Shown here piece by piece: positions 51,600-61,469 of a DNA stretch of 64,000 nucleotides. The notes beneath the pieces were generated by a model. It did not search any database, was not told the DNA's origin, and worked only from the letters and a program-made list of their open reading frames with translations. Made by a program: the position numbers and the translations under genes. Numbering within the stretch: the first letter of the stretch is position 1; the number at the start of each line of letters is the position of its first letter. The stretch is from Euglena gracilis (lineage: Eukaryota > Euglenida > Euglenophyceae > Euglenales): contig CP154954.1 in assembly GCA_039621445.1 (NCBI GenBank), positions 30,932,523-30,996,522 of the forward strand, written 5' to 3'.

Positions 51600-52487
51600 C
51601 TTTGAGGAGCCTTGTGGCATACTCCCCCCTTGCATACGTTCAAAAAAAAAGACAAAAAACCCGATTTTCAAGACACCAGAAAATGAGGAGAAAAGGGTTC
51701 TGGACCATGAAAGGGTTTTGGAGGGTTGTAATGTTTTTGCCAACAGATCAACAAAAGAATTGAGAACAAGGGCGTTCGCTTTGTCCCTTTGTCATTCTCT
51801 CTCAAGACAATCCATCTGACCACTGTTTGCCACCTTGCACCTTTTTCTGCATTTTGGAACATTGTTGAGTGACCCAGTGTTGACTCAGCATTTTTTCGTT
51901 TGGCACCCCCCCAATGCCCTCCAAAAAAGACCAGCGCAAAAAAACTGGTTTCTGTAGGGTTTGCAGTCCAAAAAAAAAAGGGAACCAGATTTTGGAAATT
52001 GCCAGGTCCGCTGGTTCAGGAAGTGCTTTTTTTAAATTGAAACAAAGAAAACATCTTCAATTTAAACAAATTTAGGGGACTTGAAAAGTTTGGATTCGAC
52101 CAACCAGGCCGGCGCCGGGCTGTGCGGATCCCCGCAACCCCATGGCAGGGTTCGATATAAGGAGGGCGTGCATGATTTAGGTGGGGGGGTGCCCCCACCC
52201 CCTCCTGGCCCGCAGGGGGGGGTCTGGACCACCCCCCCCACCTGCGGGGTCCGAAATAATTGACCCAAAAAGGGCAATTATTTTCTCCGGCGCTTCGCGC
52301 CCGAGTGTCTCGTGATTTTCAGCCATTGACCTGATGAAAAACAAAATGTGCTGCTTGCGCTTTGATGTCGCTGGACGTCAAATTTTTGGCCCGTCGCTTC
52401 GCGCCGGGGCGAAAATCGGTCACCCGGACCGCGCCACCTGGGGGGTTGCCCCCCCCACACCCTCCCCCCTGGCCCGCAGGGGGTCCG
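51600..52487. other. No gene recognised
   Basis: Mixed AT-rich and G/C-run DNA. GCGCTTCGCGC-type small hairpins lie at about 52289 and 52390. Nothing else is supported. Confidence 0.4.
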
Positions 52488-53850
52488 GACACCTCGGGCT
52501 CCGCACTTTGCCCTTGCGAGGCCATGCACTGCTCGCCGGCGGTTCGCTGTATGATTGCTCGCTTCGAGCAGCTCTGTCACAACCTGAACTCTGAGCGTAG
52601 TCTCAGAATTAGGATTTTTCAGAGCTTAGGGACATTCGTGATCACAATCACGTGTGATCAAGTGGCCTCCTCTCTGCAGGTGGTATTTTTTTCTTTTTGG
52701 GATTTCAAGTTTTGATTTGGTCATTGAAGTTCTTACAGGACAGCAAAATCACTTGGCTTTGGTTCCAGCTCCAAAGGAGCTCTTTTGCCTGCTTTGTGCA
52801 CTGCCTCTTATTTGGGGGAAAGGGCTTACAGCTTTTATATTATTATGTCTTCTGTTACTCCAACTTTTAACTTTATGCGCGCCAAAGGGCGAAAGCAAGG
52901 AGAGGGTTGGACGTACACTGGCAGCCCCGGGAAGATGCCCCCAAAGGGGCAGTGGATGACAAGGGGGCAACCCCCTCTCAACTTTCCTTGTCAATGCCCA
53001 TGGCAGGGGCAAGCCAAAACAAGGGGAAGACCCAACAAGGGGCCCCTATGGTATGTCAATCGACAGCACCAATGACAAACTGGAGGATCAGAGAGCCTGT
53101 GAGCAGAGCATGCACCCCCCAGCCACCTTTAGAGAATGCACAATCCACAGGGGCACCAGGGGAGCAATGTCCAACAACCCCCACCCAGCACCCAGAAATC
53201 ATCTAGTTGGGAGAATAAATTCCATGGAGGAAAAATAGGGAGACACCCCGCTTTACCAGAGACTTAAGAAAAGTCTAAAATGGTGGCTAAAAAATTCCCC
53301 CACCCAGCAACATGTCAATTGATCAAAAACGGAATTCAACCCCCCTGGGTGAATCCCCCAAAATTGTCCACCCACCCAAAACCCAGAGCCAACCTGGACC
53401 TGAACCAGGCAGAAAAAATTCTGCTGGATTAAGAAAAAACTGGGTCAGTGAAACGAGTTTTGGATCCAGAGACCCAGCATTTGATCCCATGGTTGTTAAA
53501 ATTTCAAAACCACTGGGGGGAACAACCAAATGGAGAATGATCAGCGGCCGCAGAGAAATAAATCAGCAGTTTCAAGTAAAACCGTTCAAGCTGGGTCATA
53601 TCCAACACATTTTTCAAATTTTGGGCAGCAAAAATTGACCTAAAGGATGCATATTTTCATATTCCATTAAGTCCAGGCTTGAGGCCATTTTTAAGGCATC
53701 AGGTATGGGGGCAGACCTGTGAATTTCAAACAGACTGATTTGGGCTAAATGTAATGCCCCAAATTTTCATTGCAGTAATGAAAACGTTCGAAAAGCTGTG
53801 GAGGAAAAGGGGCATCCAGGTTTTTATTTACCTGGACGACATTTTTCTGG
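52488..53850 (+). pseudogene. Decayed, 3'-truncated DIRS copy
   Basis: It begins with GACACCTCGGGCTCCGCACT and CTCGCCGGCGGTT, matching the terminal repeat of the DIRS element at 19784-24124 in the orientation expected for a plus-strand copy. Coding remnants follow in order: INSMEEK and GDTPLYQRL (about 53215-53260), a stop-riddled RT start, HFSNFGQQ/LKDAYF-like codons and MPQIFIAVMKTFEKLWRKRG ... VFIYLDDIFLV (53750-53850). Many stops and frameshifts show decay. It is cut right after the YLDD codons by an LTR-like repeat. Confidence 0.75.
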
Positions 53851-54365
53851 TGTTTACCGGGCCAGCCACCCCCGGGCTGCCGGTCGCCCCCGCGACCGCC
53901 GAGTCCCTTCGGGCCGAGGGCCCCGGGGGGTCCTCGCCGGTGGGGAGGACCACCGACAGGGGGGGTGGTGTTTCCGGGGTGGGGCCTGCGCTTTCTCCGG
54001 GGGTTGGTGGGCTCAAGTCAAACCCCTTTTTTTCACCCAGGTGGTTTCCCCAACCCCAGCCGGTGCGTAGGATCGTTTTTTGAACGGTTTCCGAAAATTT
54101 GGTGAAAACTTAAAAATCTGCCGTTTTGATTGCAAATCTCACTTCTCTCTCTCTCTCACTCACTCACTCTCACACTCTCTTGCACACCTTGGAGACAAAA
54201 CCAACCCACAAACCAACCCACTGAAACTTGAAACTCTTGAAGTCAAAACTGAAAGAAACTTGAATTCTGAAACTCCGAGACTTGAGTGAGAACACACTTG
54301 AAACCGAAACTGTGAAATGTGAATGTATGAAATGTGCAAACCTTCTTGGTCACTCGAAATGACCG
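53851..54365 (-). repeat. LTR-like repeat downstream of the integrase remnant
   Basis: On the minus strand this follows an integrase fragment and ends ...GGTAAACA at 53851, with a CA end as LTRs have. It matches 2100-2559 in inverse orientation (GTGTGCAAGAGAGTGTGAGA, AACGATCCTACG). The inner boundary, where the integrase reading frame stops resembling the family, is near 54365. Confidence 0.55.
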
Positions 54366-55161
54366 AGGGAACCCGAAAAGGCCTCCACTGATTTTTCACC
54401 ATTTCCTTAGCCAACTTGGCACCGGTTAATCCCTTGTCCTTGCATGCAACCCCCACAATCCAACCCGAATGCCTATCCACACAAAGGGCTAGGGTGTCAT
54501 ACTCCCCCCCGTCGTGTAAAACCCTTGGCATTCGAAACAAATCGATGGCAACACTTGTCATTAGTGCAGGGGGTATGGGTGTGGACTCGATCGGTCGTTT
54601 CAAACTCTCCCCCCTCACACTCGCTTGGCATGTGGAACAATTTTTGCTGCAATTTTGGTTGAGTTGCTTTGCAGCCTTTTCATCAGCCCAAACAAAACGG
54701 ATTGTCATGTGTTTCCAAACTTTTTCAGGGCCAACGTGCCCCAAAAACTCGTGATTTTCTTGAATCACAAAGGGTTGGAAACTTTCAGGCACACACAACT
54801 TTTCCTCGAAAAACAGTTGACCGTTCAAGACTTTATAGCTTTTGGGCCAAACTGAACCACCTTTGGTAGCCTCCCATTTTTCTTTCCATGTGGGGCATCG
54901 GGAATATGCTTCCCCCCAATCACGCTCCCATACGGGCATAATATCCTTAGGGGTCGTGCTTGGCAGGGCGTCCCCAACTTCCATACGAGTGTCCCCCCTC
55001 GAACTTTCAGCCGTCTCCGGGAAAGGGGTCGTCTCCCCCCCCACTTTCTCATCCCAAAAATGAACTCGTTTCTTTTCTTCCTGGGCCCTTGTGAGTGGGT
55101 GTCCACAGGGGTGTCTTTTCCTCCTGGGTCTACCCCACCCTCGGTTCCCCTCTTTGTGCAC
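54366..55161 (-). pseudogene. Gypsy-type integrase, truncated
   Basis: The frame shows the zinc domain (HEFLGH then CSTC, an HHCC motif) and the start of the catalytic core: VAIDLFRMPRVL (first Asp) and VISSDQ (second Asp). The third catalytic residue (Glu) is missing because the protein breaks off directly after SSDQEG into LTR-like DNA. A linker with VTTRSGKNV lies upstream in another frame (about 55100-55442). The open frame to 54160 past the break is accidental. RT and RNase H are absent from the window. Confidence 0.75.
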
Positions 55162-55442
55162 TCTCCTTTTTCCTCCTCAGGTGTTACGTTTTTGCCACTA
55201 CGGGTTGTCACCCCCTGTGCGCGGTCCGAGGGTGCCCGCCCCAAGGAGGGGGCCCAAAGGGGCCACGAAGGGCCGCGAGGGGGATCCAAGGCCCCCAAGG
55301 GCCTTTTGAGGCCCCACTGGCCCCCAAGGGGGCCCCACAGCCCATTTTGACCAAGCCAAGGGAAGGTAAAGGAGGGGGCAGGTTGAGGGGGCCAACAGGC
55401 AACCCCCAAGGGGATGCGCAAGCCCTGCTGGGCTTTGCGCAA
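55100..55442 (-). pseudogene. Gypsy-type pol linker upstream of integrase
   Basis: Proline/glycine-rich codons followed by VTTRSGKNVTPEEEKGE, a linker type common between RNase H and integrase in Gypsy elements. It is in a different frame from the integrase, so a frameshift lies near 55100. No enzyme domain is present. Confidence 0.4.
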
Positions 55443-55469
55443 GCATGCGCACCCCCTTGGTGGGCGCTC

Positions 55470-55500
55470 AGATGGCGCAATTCATTATGAATTGCGCAAA
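55470..55500. repeat. Palindrome GCGCAATTCAT-T-ATGAATTGCGC
   Basis: Eleven-base perfect arms around one base. It lies between the minus-strand integrase remnant and the plus-strand element and may mark a junction. Confidence 0.7.
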
Positions 55501-55904
55501 GTATACCAAGTAGCCCCCCCAGCTGTAGCCACCCTCCAATTGTACATTTTCTGTTCACAGGGCTCTGTTCACATACTGTCATTTGTGTTCACCAATTGTT
55601 TGCTTGCAAGGGAATTCAAGGACATATCAAGGAAATACAAATAACAAATTTCAAGTTCAAGTCTCATTGATCAAGAATTCAAGTTCATTTGTTGAGGCAA
55701 AAGTATGTCATTTTCAACGCCACCATCCTTGCCAACACCCACCCCCTACACAAACTGAACACTGCCAGTCAAACAACATGCCTACCAGCCACGTGGCGGC
55801 TGTCCGCCATGCCGGGATCAGGCATGGCATGTGCCTGCAGGAGATCATCAAGAAGGCGTGGACTGAAGGGGTGAACATCAACCTGATGGAGTATTATTCA
55901 AGTT

Positions 55905-56732
55905 TTGATGCAGATTGTGGCTGTTCGTGGTGTGCCAGTCGTGCAGCAGCAGCCGCTGCTGGCAGGCTCAGGGCCCATGGCAGGGTGGCCTCTGATGCCA
56001 GGCTGGTGGATGCTGTGGAAGGACATGTCAGAGACGGGAATGCCAAGGATGGAAATGCCAGAGATGCGAATGCCAAGGATGGAAATGCCAGAGACAGGAA
56101 TGCCAAGGATGGAAATGCCAGAGATGGACATTCCAGACATGCAGATGGGCGAGATGGACATTCCAGACATGGAGATGGGCGAGATGGACATTCCAGCCAT
56201 GGAGATGGGCGAGATGGGCATTCCAGACATGGAGATGGTCGAGGTGGACATTCGGGAGATGGTGATGACGGAAGTTGGCATTGGGCCCCAGTGGGGCATG
56301 GCGAGGGCGGAGGCTCGCCGGGGAAGTCAAGAGGAAGGAGAAGGAAGGAGCGCCGACAGAAGGCGAAGGAGGCCCCGAGGGGCTGAGGCTGAAGCCCTGC
56401 CTGGGATGATGTGGGCTGGGTCCCCCTCCCGCATGCCCTGGGCCGAAGCCCTCACCAGCTGTGGCCGAAGCCCGCCGGGATGGTGTGGGCTGGGTCCCCC
56501 TCCCGTGTGCCTGGGCCGAAGCCCTCAGGCGTTGTGGCCGAAGCCCGCCGGGACGGCGTGGGCTGGGCCCCCCTCCCAGGCCTGTGGCCGAAGCCCTCCC
56601 CGCGGTAACCCTCTCCCGCTGCACCTGCGAGCCCCCTCCCCAGGACCCCCACCAGCCCCTGGACCCCCATCTCTGGACGGGCAAACAAGGGCAAAAAAGA
56701 GGGGAAAAACGAGAAAAAAATTCCAGAGATGA
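55905..56732 (+). CDS. Low-complexity open frame over minisatellites, coding status doubtful
   Basis: Read in this frame the repeats give MPRMEMPEM/MDIPDMEMGE units followed by RRRRRPRG and Pro/Trp/Gly-rich text. Another frame over the same DNA (55583-56386) gives RDGNAKDGNA/GHSRHGDG units and is equally open. No domain is recognised. The open frames follow from the repeat unit and high GC, and I would not treat either as a proven gene. Confidence 0.2.
   Translation: MMQIVAVRGVPVVQQQPLLAGSGPMAGWPLMPGWWMLWKDMSETGMPRMEMPEMRMPRMEMPETGMPRMEMPEMDIPDMQMGEMDIPDMEMGEMDIPAMEMGEMGIPDMEMVEVDIREMVMTEVGIGPQWGMARAEARRGSQEEGEGRSADRRRRRPRGAEAEALPGMMWAGSPSRMPWAEALTSCGRSPPGWCGLGPPPVCLGRSPQALWPKPAGTAWAGPPSQACGRSPPRGNPLPLHLRAPSPGPPPAPGPPSLDGQTRAKKRGKTRKKFQR
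56027..56260 (+). repeat. Minisatellite of GGAAATGCCAGAGATG-type units
   Basis: Tandem 15-30-base units shift gradually from ATGCCAAGGATGGAAATGCC to GGACATTCCAGACATGGAGA. Open in more than one frame. Confidence 0.8.
56395..56605 (+). repeat. Three units of a roughly 72-base minisatellite
   Basis: Units contain GTGGGCTGGGTCCCCCTCCC and GGCCGAAGCCC; the third is diverged and shorter. Confidence 0.75.
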
Positions 56733-57255
56733 CGGCCCAAGGGGTATCTTTGGGCTGTTCTGGGGGGAAACCCCTGCCAGAACGGCCCAAGGCGGTGCGG
56801 GTGCCTGCTGCTCCCCCCTGCTGCTGTAGGAGACCGACCCCCCTAAGGGTCGGCCTTCGACCCCCGCCCCGCCCCACAGAGAAAAAAAAATAAAACAGAC
56901 AGACAGAAAGAAAGATTAAAGATTGTGTTCGTGAACGAAAAAAAAAAAAAACCTCAGCGCCTTTTTGCCGAAGGCAGGTTTAGCTGCCCGGGGCAGCTTT
57001 TTAAGGAGGGGAGTGTGGGCGCTGGGAAAGCGATTAAGATTCCAGCAGGGGAATTAGGAATTACACAAAATTCTGTCTGTGTTTGTGTTTACAGTGGCAA
57101 GCAGCATGTTCAGTTTGACTTTGGTAGTTCAGTTCTGGGAAGTTTATTGATTTGTGCCAGCGCTGGGATTTGGGAAGTGGGATTACAATGAAAAGTTCCA
57201 AGGAAAGTCCCAGGTGGGTGCCAGGCCCCCTGGGTGAATTGATGGATCCCAGCCA

Positions 57256-59163
57256 GTGGCAGGGCCTGCAGGCGCCAAGGTCCAGCCGCCAGGGGGTTGT
57301 GGGAGTGGTGAGGCCCACACCCCTTCAACGCCACCATCCTTGCCAACACCCACCCCTACCCCACTTTTCCTCCAAGGGGAAAACCCCCACCAGGTGGGCC
57401 CGATGGGCTCAAATTTAAACGATCCTACGCGGGTTGCGCCGCCAGGGGTCCCTTCACAGGGACCTCAGGAGGGGCAACCCCTACATGGTAGCAGAGGAGG
57501 GTTTGAGCCCTCTGGGCTCACACTATGTGAGCCTGGGGAGCCACTCCCCAATTATGAATCACAGGAGGAGGACGAGGACGAAGCAAGCCACAGCCATGAC
57601 AGCCCCAGCAATTACGGCCAGGCCCAGCAGCTCCTGGCCATCGCCGGGCATGCCCAGCCGGACCCCCAGCAACCTGAACCATCTGGGTGGGGCATGGCAT
57701 TGCCCAGCAGCCTGGGACTGCTCTCCGGCATGCCCAGCTTGGTCATGCCAGGGTTTGTGCATGACATGACCAGGCAGGTCATGTGGCAATTTGCAATGCG
57801 AGGGAAGATCAAAGAAGAAGAGGAAGAACCAGCAGAAGAAGAAGACGAAGAAGAATTTGCAAGCCATGCCCAGCCCCTTCTATTGGAGGCGGGGCCCTGG
57901 CAGAACCCTGGGGATGCCGGGCCGGCACATGCGCCGGTGGGCCATGTCGGGTCTGGGCATTTCCCAGCCGGACCAGACCATTGCTCGCTGGTGCATGCCG
58001 GTCCCGGGCATGATGGGCCCCAAGGACATGCCCCAGACCCAGCCACCCAGTGGCAGCTGCAGGAGCTGCCCCCAGCAGGGGATTTGATGGAGGACGAGGA
58101 CCAGACAGCCCAGGGGGGGTTGGTGCCAGAACAGAGCGCGAAGGGGAGGCACCCCGCGCACCCCGCACAGAGGCTGTGGGAGGAGGCGGAGGCACAGGCC
58201 GCTGCCTCGGTGGTTCTGGGGCAGGAGATCCAGCGGTTGGACGGTTGGGTTGGCGACCTGCAAAGTCGGCTTGCTGAAGCGGGGGCCACCACAGCTGCTT
58301 CAGTTAGCCGCCTGGAGCAGTTGGTGTCCCTGCAGTTTCAGCGGGTCACGGAAAACTTTCAAGGAGTGGTGGAGCAAATGGAAAGAACCCAGGCTGGGCT
58401 AGCGTCCCAGCTGGCTGAAAATTTTCAAAGGCTGCAGCAGGGGCAAAGGGAAAATTTTGCTGGGGGAATGACAGCCCTCAGCGAGCTGGTGACCAGCCGG
58501 CTGAGCGAAGGCCTCGGGACGGTGGCCCAACTAGCCCAGCGGGTCCAGGGGCTCGAGGCCATCGCCAGCCGGGGTCACCAGCCAGCTGAAGGGCAGGGGT
58601 TTAACGAGGCGATGGCTGGGCGGGTTAAAAATTTTGAGGAGCTGCTCATCACCTCCGTCCGGACAACGGAGGAGGTGATGAGGAGCCAGGAGCTGGCCAG
58701 CGGGCGGCAGCAGGCCCAGGCCGAGGCCCTGGACCAAAAATTAAACCAGCTGACGGGTGAACTCGGGGGGCTGCGAGAAAGAAATGCAGGGATTGCACAG
58801 GCCCTGCAAAATTTTCGAGCAGAGCTGGATGGACAGGCCACAGCCATCGCTGAACAACAAGGGACCATAAGGGAAGACATAAGGGAGCTAAGGGCCAGGG
58901 CTGAGGGGCAGGGCCACAGCCTGCATGAGCTGTGGGCCGAGGTCACCACCCACGGGCAGGTGATCCAGGCCCACAACGCCCTGCTCATGGAGGTGGACTC
59001 AACAATAAGGGGGACACCAAAAGAAAACGCCGAAATAAAAAATCGGCTCTTCGTTCTGGAAAACGAAATCGAGAATTTTGGAAAATTTTGCCCCCCCCAT
59101 CCAGGAGCTACCAGGGCCACCCAGAGGAGCGGGGCCGGAGAGCGAGGACCCCCGAGGCCCTGA
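57256..59163 (+). CDS. Gag, N-terminal coiled-coil part
   Basis: The Gag frame of the LTR element. It is open from 57256 across the primer site; the first Met after the primer site is at 57694 and is the more likely start unless transcripts are spliced. After an acidic Glu/Asp patch (EEDEDEAS and EEEEEPAEEEDEEEF) and a Gly/His-rich stretch, about 300 residues form a long coiled coil (LEQLVSLQFQRVTENFQGVV ... LENEIENFGKF). The frame ends at 59163 after an eight-C run; similarity in style continues one base on, in the frame at 59078. Function is inferred from position. Confidence 0.6.
   Translation: MAGPAGAKVQPPGGCGSGEAHTPSTPPSLPTPTPTPLFLQGENPHQVGPMGSNLNDPTRVAPPGVPSQGPQEGQPLHGSRGGFEPSGLTLCEPGEPLPNYESQEEDEDEASHSHDSPSNYGQAQQLLAIAGHAQPDPQQPEPSGWGMALPSSLGLLSGMPSLVMPGFVHDMTRQVMWQFAMRGKIKEEEEEPAEEEDEEEFASHAQPLLLEAGPWQNPGDAGPAHAPVGHVGSGHFPAGPDHCSLVHAGPGHDGPQGHAPDPATQWQLQELPPAGDLMEDEDQTAQGGLVPEQSAKGRHPAHPAQRLWEEAEAQAAASVVLGQEIQRLDGWVGDLQSRLAEAGATTAASVSRLEQLVSLQFQRVTENFQGVVEQMERTQAGLASQLAENFQRLQQGQRENFAGGMTALSELVTSRLSEGLGTVAQLAQRVQGLEAIASRGHQPAEGQGFNEAMAGRVKNFEELLITSVRTTEEVMRSQELASGRQQAQAEALDQKLNQLTGELGGLRERNAGIAQALQNFRAELDGQATAIAEQQGTIREDIRELRARAEGQGHSLHELWAEVTTHGQVIQAHNALLMEVDSTIRGTPKENAEIKNRLFVLENEIENFGKFCPPHPGATRATQRSGAGERGPPRP
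57486..57498 (+). other. Primer-binding site, initiator Met tRNA-like
   Basis: TGGTAGCAGAGGA directly follows ...CTACA. This is the complement of the 3' end of initiator methionine tRNA, a common LTR-element primer, and the CA-TGG junction is the expected layout. After these 13 bases the match weakens. Confidence 0.65.
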
Positions 59164-60475
59164 AGCCAGAGTGCCCCCGGCAACCACAGACCCCCAGACA
59201 CAGACCATGCCGGGGGCCCAGATGTCCAATGGCTCGGGTGCCGCGGGGGGCAATATGCCTCCTGGCCCCCAGCAACAGCTACCAGCCCATCCCAGTCTGT
59301 TGGGAGGCAAGGGGCCTGTGGCCCCCCAGGGGCTCTCTGCTGGCCCCAGCAGCCGGGCAGCGGAGACAGCAGCCCAAACACCCGGGGAAGTGGTATCCCC
59401 GGGCCCAGCTTCTGTGACTGCAGTTTTTCCCAGTGGGTTCTCGGGTTCTGGCCCCCAGAGGGGCAGGAGTGTTGTCCCTGGTTCTTCGGCAGAGGGGAAT
59501 GCAGCACCCCCAGCCAGCGGGGGCCCTTCGGCACCAAGGGGCAGCCAGCCCCAGGGTCCCATGGCTGCGGGGGGCAGCCAGCCCCAGGGCCCCATGGCTG
59601 CGGGGGGCAGCCAGCCCCAGGGTCCCATGGCTGCGGGGGGCAGTCCGGTCCAGGTCCCCGCTGCTGGAGGGACCCCAGCTGCCCAAACACCTGGCACGTT
59701 CGGGTTCCAGGGGGTGGATTGGGAGGAAGCGGAACGCCAGATTAAGGCTCACGGATTTTTTAATTTTTTGGCCAGGTTGGGAGCCCAGGAGCAGCAGCAA
59801 CAGTCTCAGCAAAATTCACGAACAACGGGACAGTCCAGCACAGCGAAACCACAGGCAGCAGGCACAGCAGATCTACAGGGCCAGGGCAGGGGTCAACCAG
59901 GGGTGAAAGCAGCCGAGCACCAGTGGCCCCCCCAGCCCCGTGGGTTCCCCGCAGGAGGGGAGTTCACGGGGGCAATGGACCCTTTCGCCTGGGCCCCTGA
60001 GGCTGGGGCAGCATCGTGCAGCGCTGCCCCTCTGGCCTTTGGGTCCCAGGACACGGGAGCCTGGGTCCGGGGGGTCCAGGCAGCTCCGGTCCACGTGGCG
60101 CCAGCAGCCCCCAGCCCAGCAGCCAGCATGTTTTTGGGGCCGCTGGCGACACTCCTCACCAAAGACCTTGTAAAACCAGAGCTGAAAGGGGATTTTCATG
60201 ATTTTTCAGTAAAATTTCAGCTTTACATGCAGCAGGTTTCCATGGGACAGCCAGTGGGGGAGGAATTTAAAATGCTTGTTCTGACCGGCTGCCTGGACCA
60301 CAGCAGCCGGCTGGAACTCCAGCGGCGACAGGAGATGGGGGAACGGGTCAGGTTCCAGGATTTCTGGAACTGGCTGGCCCAGAAATACGGCGGTGACATC
60401 CAGGCCTCGCTGCATGAGCAGCTCAGGGCCCTCAGGCCGGCAAACGGGCAAATTAACCCTCCCAGCGTGGCGTGA
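59078..60475 (+). CDS. Gag, middle part with capsid-like domain
   Basis: This frame (+1 relative to the previous one) has a Pro/Gly/Ala-rich region with three 33-base tandem copies encoding GSQPQGPMAAG (about 59560-59650). Next comes a helical domain typical of Gag capsid regions: DLVKPELKGDFHDFSVKFQL, VGEEFKMLVLTGCLDHSS, FQDFWNWLAQKYGGD. The domain continues beyond the stop in the frame at 60393, so the join near 60440-60465 is another +1 change. Assignment to the retrotransposon Gag domain is by pattern. Confidence 0.65.
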   Translation: MENFAPPIQELPGPPRGAGPESEDPRGPEARVPPATTDPQTQTMPGAQMSNGSGAAGGNMPPGPQQQLPAHPSLLGGKGPVAPQGLSAGPSSRAAETAAQTPGEVVSPGPASVTAVFPSGFSGSGPQRGRSVVPGSSAEGNAAPPASGGPSAPRGSQPQGPMAAGGSQPQGPMAAGGSQPQGPMAAGGSPVQVPAAGGTPAAQTPGTFGFQGVDWEEAERQIKAHGFFNFLARLGAQEQQQQSQQNSRTTGQSSTAKPQAAGTADLQGQGRGQPGVKAAEHQWPPQPRGFPAGGEFTGAMDPFAWAPEAGAASCSAAPLAFGSQDTGAWVRGVQAAPVHVAPAAPSPAASMFLGPLATLLTKDLVKPELKGDFHDFSVKFQLYMQQVSMGQPVGEEFKMLVLTGCLDHSSRLELQRRQEMGERVRFQDFWNWLAQKYGGDIQASLHEQLRALRPANGQINPPSVA

Positions 60476-61469
60476 ATATGAAAGTCAGTTTAAATTAATT
60501 TTCTGCCGGATGGAAAACCCCTCTGAGGAGGAAGCACAGGCCCTGGTTTTGCAACAGCTCCCAGATTCCATGCGAAGGGCCATAATCAGGGAACAGACAC
60601 GAAAAAATCAGGATGCGCCCACAGTGCGGCTGTGGCACATCCCTGGGTTGACGGTGGAAAAGGCAACACAACTCGCCCAGGAGGCTGTGGGGGAAGGGGA
60701 GCCGGTGACAGTCAGGGCACACCGGGACTCCTTCCTCATCAAGCTCTACAGCCGGCGGGCGCTGGAGAGGCTGATGATGAGGAACGGGGCCACGCTGCAG
60801 GGGGGCAATACAGTGAAAATCACCCCCCACGAAACAAAGCTGGGACTGGAGGAGGTTTTTCGACATGCTGAAAATGAGCTGCGGTGCCAGGAACGGTCTG
60901 ACAGCTATGGCCGTTCTTGGGGTGGACGGGGGGTCCCAGCCCACCAGGAGGACCACTGGGCTGGGGGCCTCGACAATTTTTCAGTCTCTGAGGTAAAATC
61001 CCAGGAAGCCAGGCCAGCCCAGCCCCAGAAAACGGTTTCACAGCCAGCTGAGGGAGGAGCAAAGGCAGGACCCCCCAAAGGCCCTGAGGGGCCACAGGAC
61101 AGGCAATCACGGCACCGGGGCGGGTCACCTGGAAAGGGACGGGAGGGACGCAGGTCACCCAGCCCGGGGCAAAAGGGAAAGGGGTTCGGCAAGGGGGCTG
61201 GCAAGGGCGGCCCGGATTTTCGCCCAGCCAGGTCCCCAACCCCTCACCCAGCCACCAACAGGGAACAAACCCCCCCGAGGAGCCCACGGAGTGGCCCCTC
61301 GGTGGACCAGCCCTGCAGCCAGTGCGGGGCCACAGATCACTGGTCTCGGGAATGCCCTGGAAAGAAGTGTTATGATTGCGGGAAAACGGGACATCTGGCA
61401 CGACAGTGCTGGTGGAGAAGGGGAAAGGGGAAGGGGACTTCCACGCCACCACGGCGGGGGAGTGCCTGA
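60393..61469 (+). CDS. Gag, C-terminal part with two CCHC zinc knuckles
   Basis: Starts in overlap and continues the capsid domain (LPAWREYESQFKLIF, ALVLQQLPDSMRRAI). The C-terminus is Lys/Arg/Gly-rich and holds two knuckles in tandem: CSQCGATDHWSREC and CYDCGKTGHLARQC (CX2CX4HX4C), about 61312-61410. Such knuckles bind the genomic RNA during particle assembly. Stop at 61469. Confidence 0.8.
   Translation: MTSRPRCMSSSGPSGRQTGKLTLPAWREYESQFKLIFCRMENPSEEEAQALVLQQLPDSMRRAIIREQTRKNQDAPTVRLWHIPGLTVEKATQLAQEAVGEGEPVTVRAHRDSFLIKLYSRRALERLMMRNGATLQGGNTVKITPHETKLGLEEVFRHAENELRCQERSDSYGRSWGGRGVPAHQEDHWAGGLDNFSVSEVKSQEARPAQPQKTVSQPAEGGAKAGPPKGPEGPQDRQSRHRGGSPGKGREGRRSPSPGQKGKGFGKGAGKGGPDFRPARSPTPHPATNREQTPPRSPRSGPSVDQPCSQCGATDHWSRECPGKKCYDCGKTGHLARQCWWRRGKGKGTSTPPRRGSA

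Larger units (their letters stand above)
55716..57485 (+). other. Leader/LTR region of the large retroelement, with minisatellites
   Basis: The region ends ...CCCCTACA just before the primer site at 57486, so the 5' LTR should end at 57485; its start cannot be fixed without the 3' LTR. A 35-base direct repeat (TTCAACGCCACCATCCTTGC plus CAACACCCACC) occurs at 55717 and 57326. Minisatellites are at 56027-56260 and 56395-56605. AACGATCCTACG at 57419 is shared with the LTR-like repeat at 2.3 kb. Confidence 0.4.

Noticed and set aside
54160-54365. Continuation of the integrase frame to 54160 as real protein
   Set aside because: The codons after SSDQEG lie in the LTR-like repeat and do not continue the integrase core.
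57518-60200. Minus-strand Pro/Ala/Trp-rich frames opposite gag
   Set aside because: High GC keeps the antisense open; no domain is seen and the plus strand carries the coherent Gag-Pol series.
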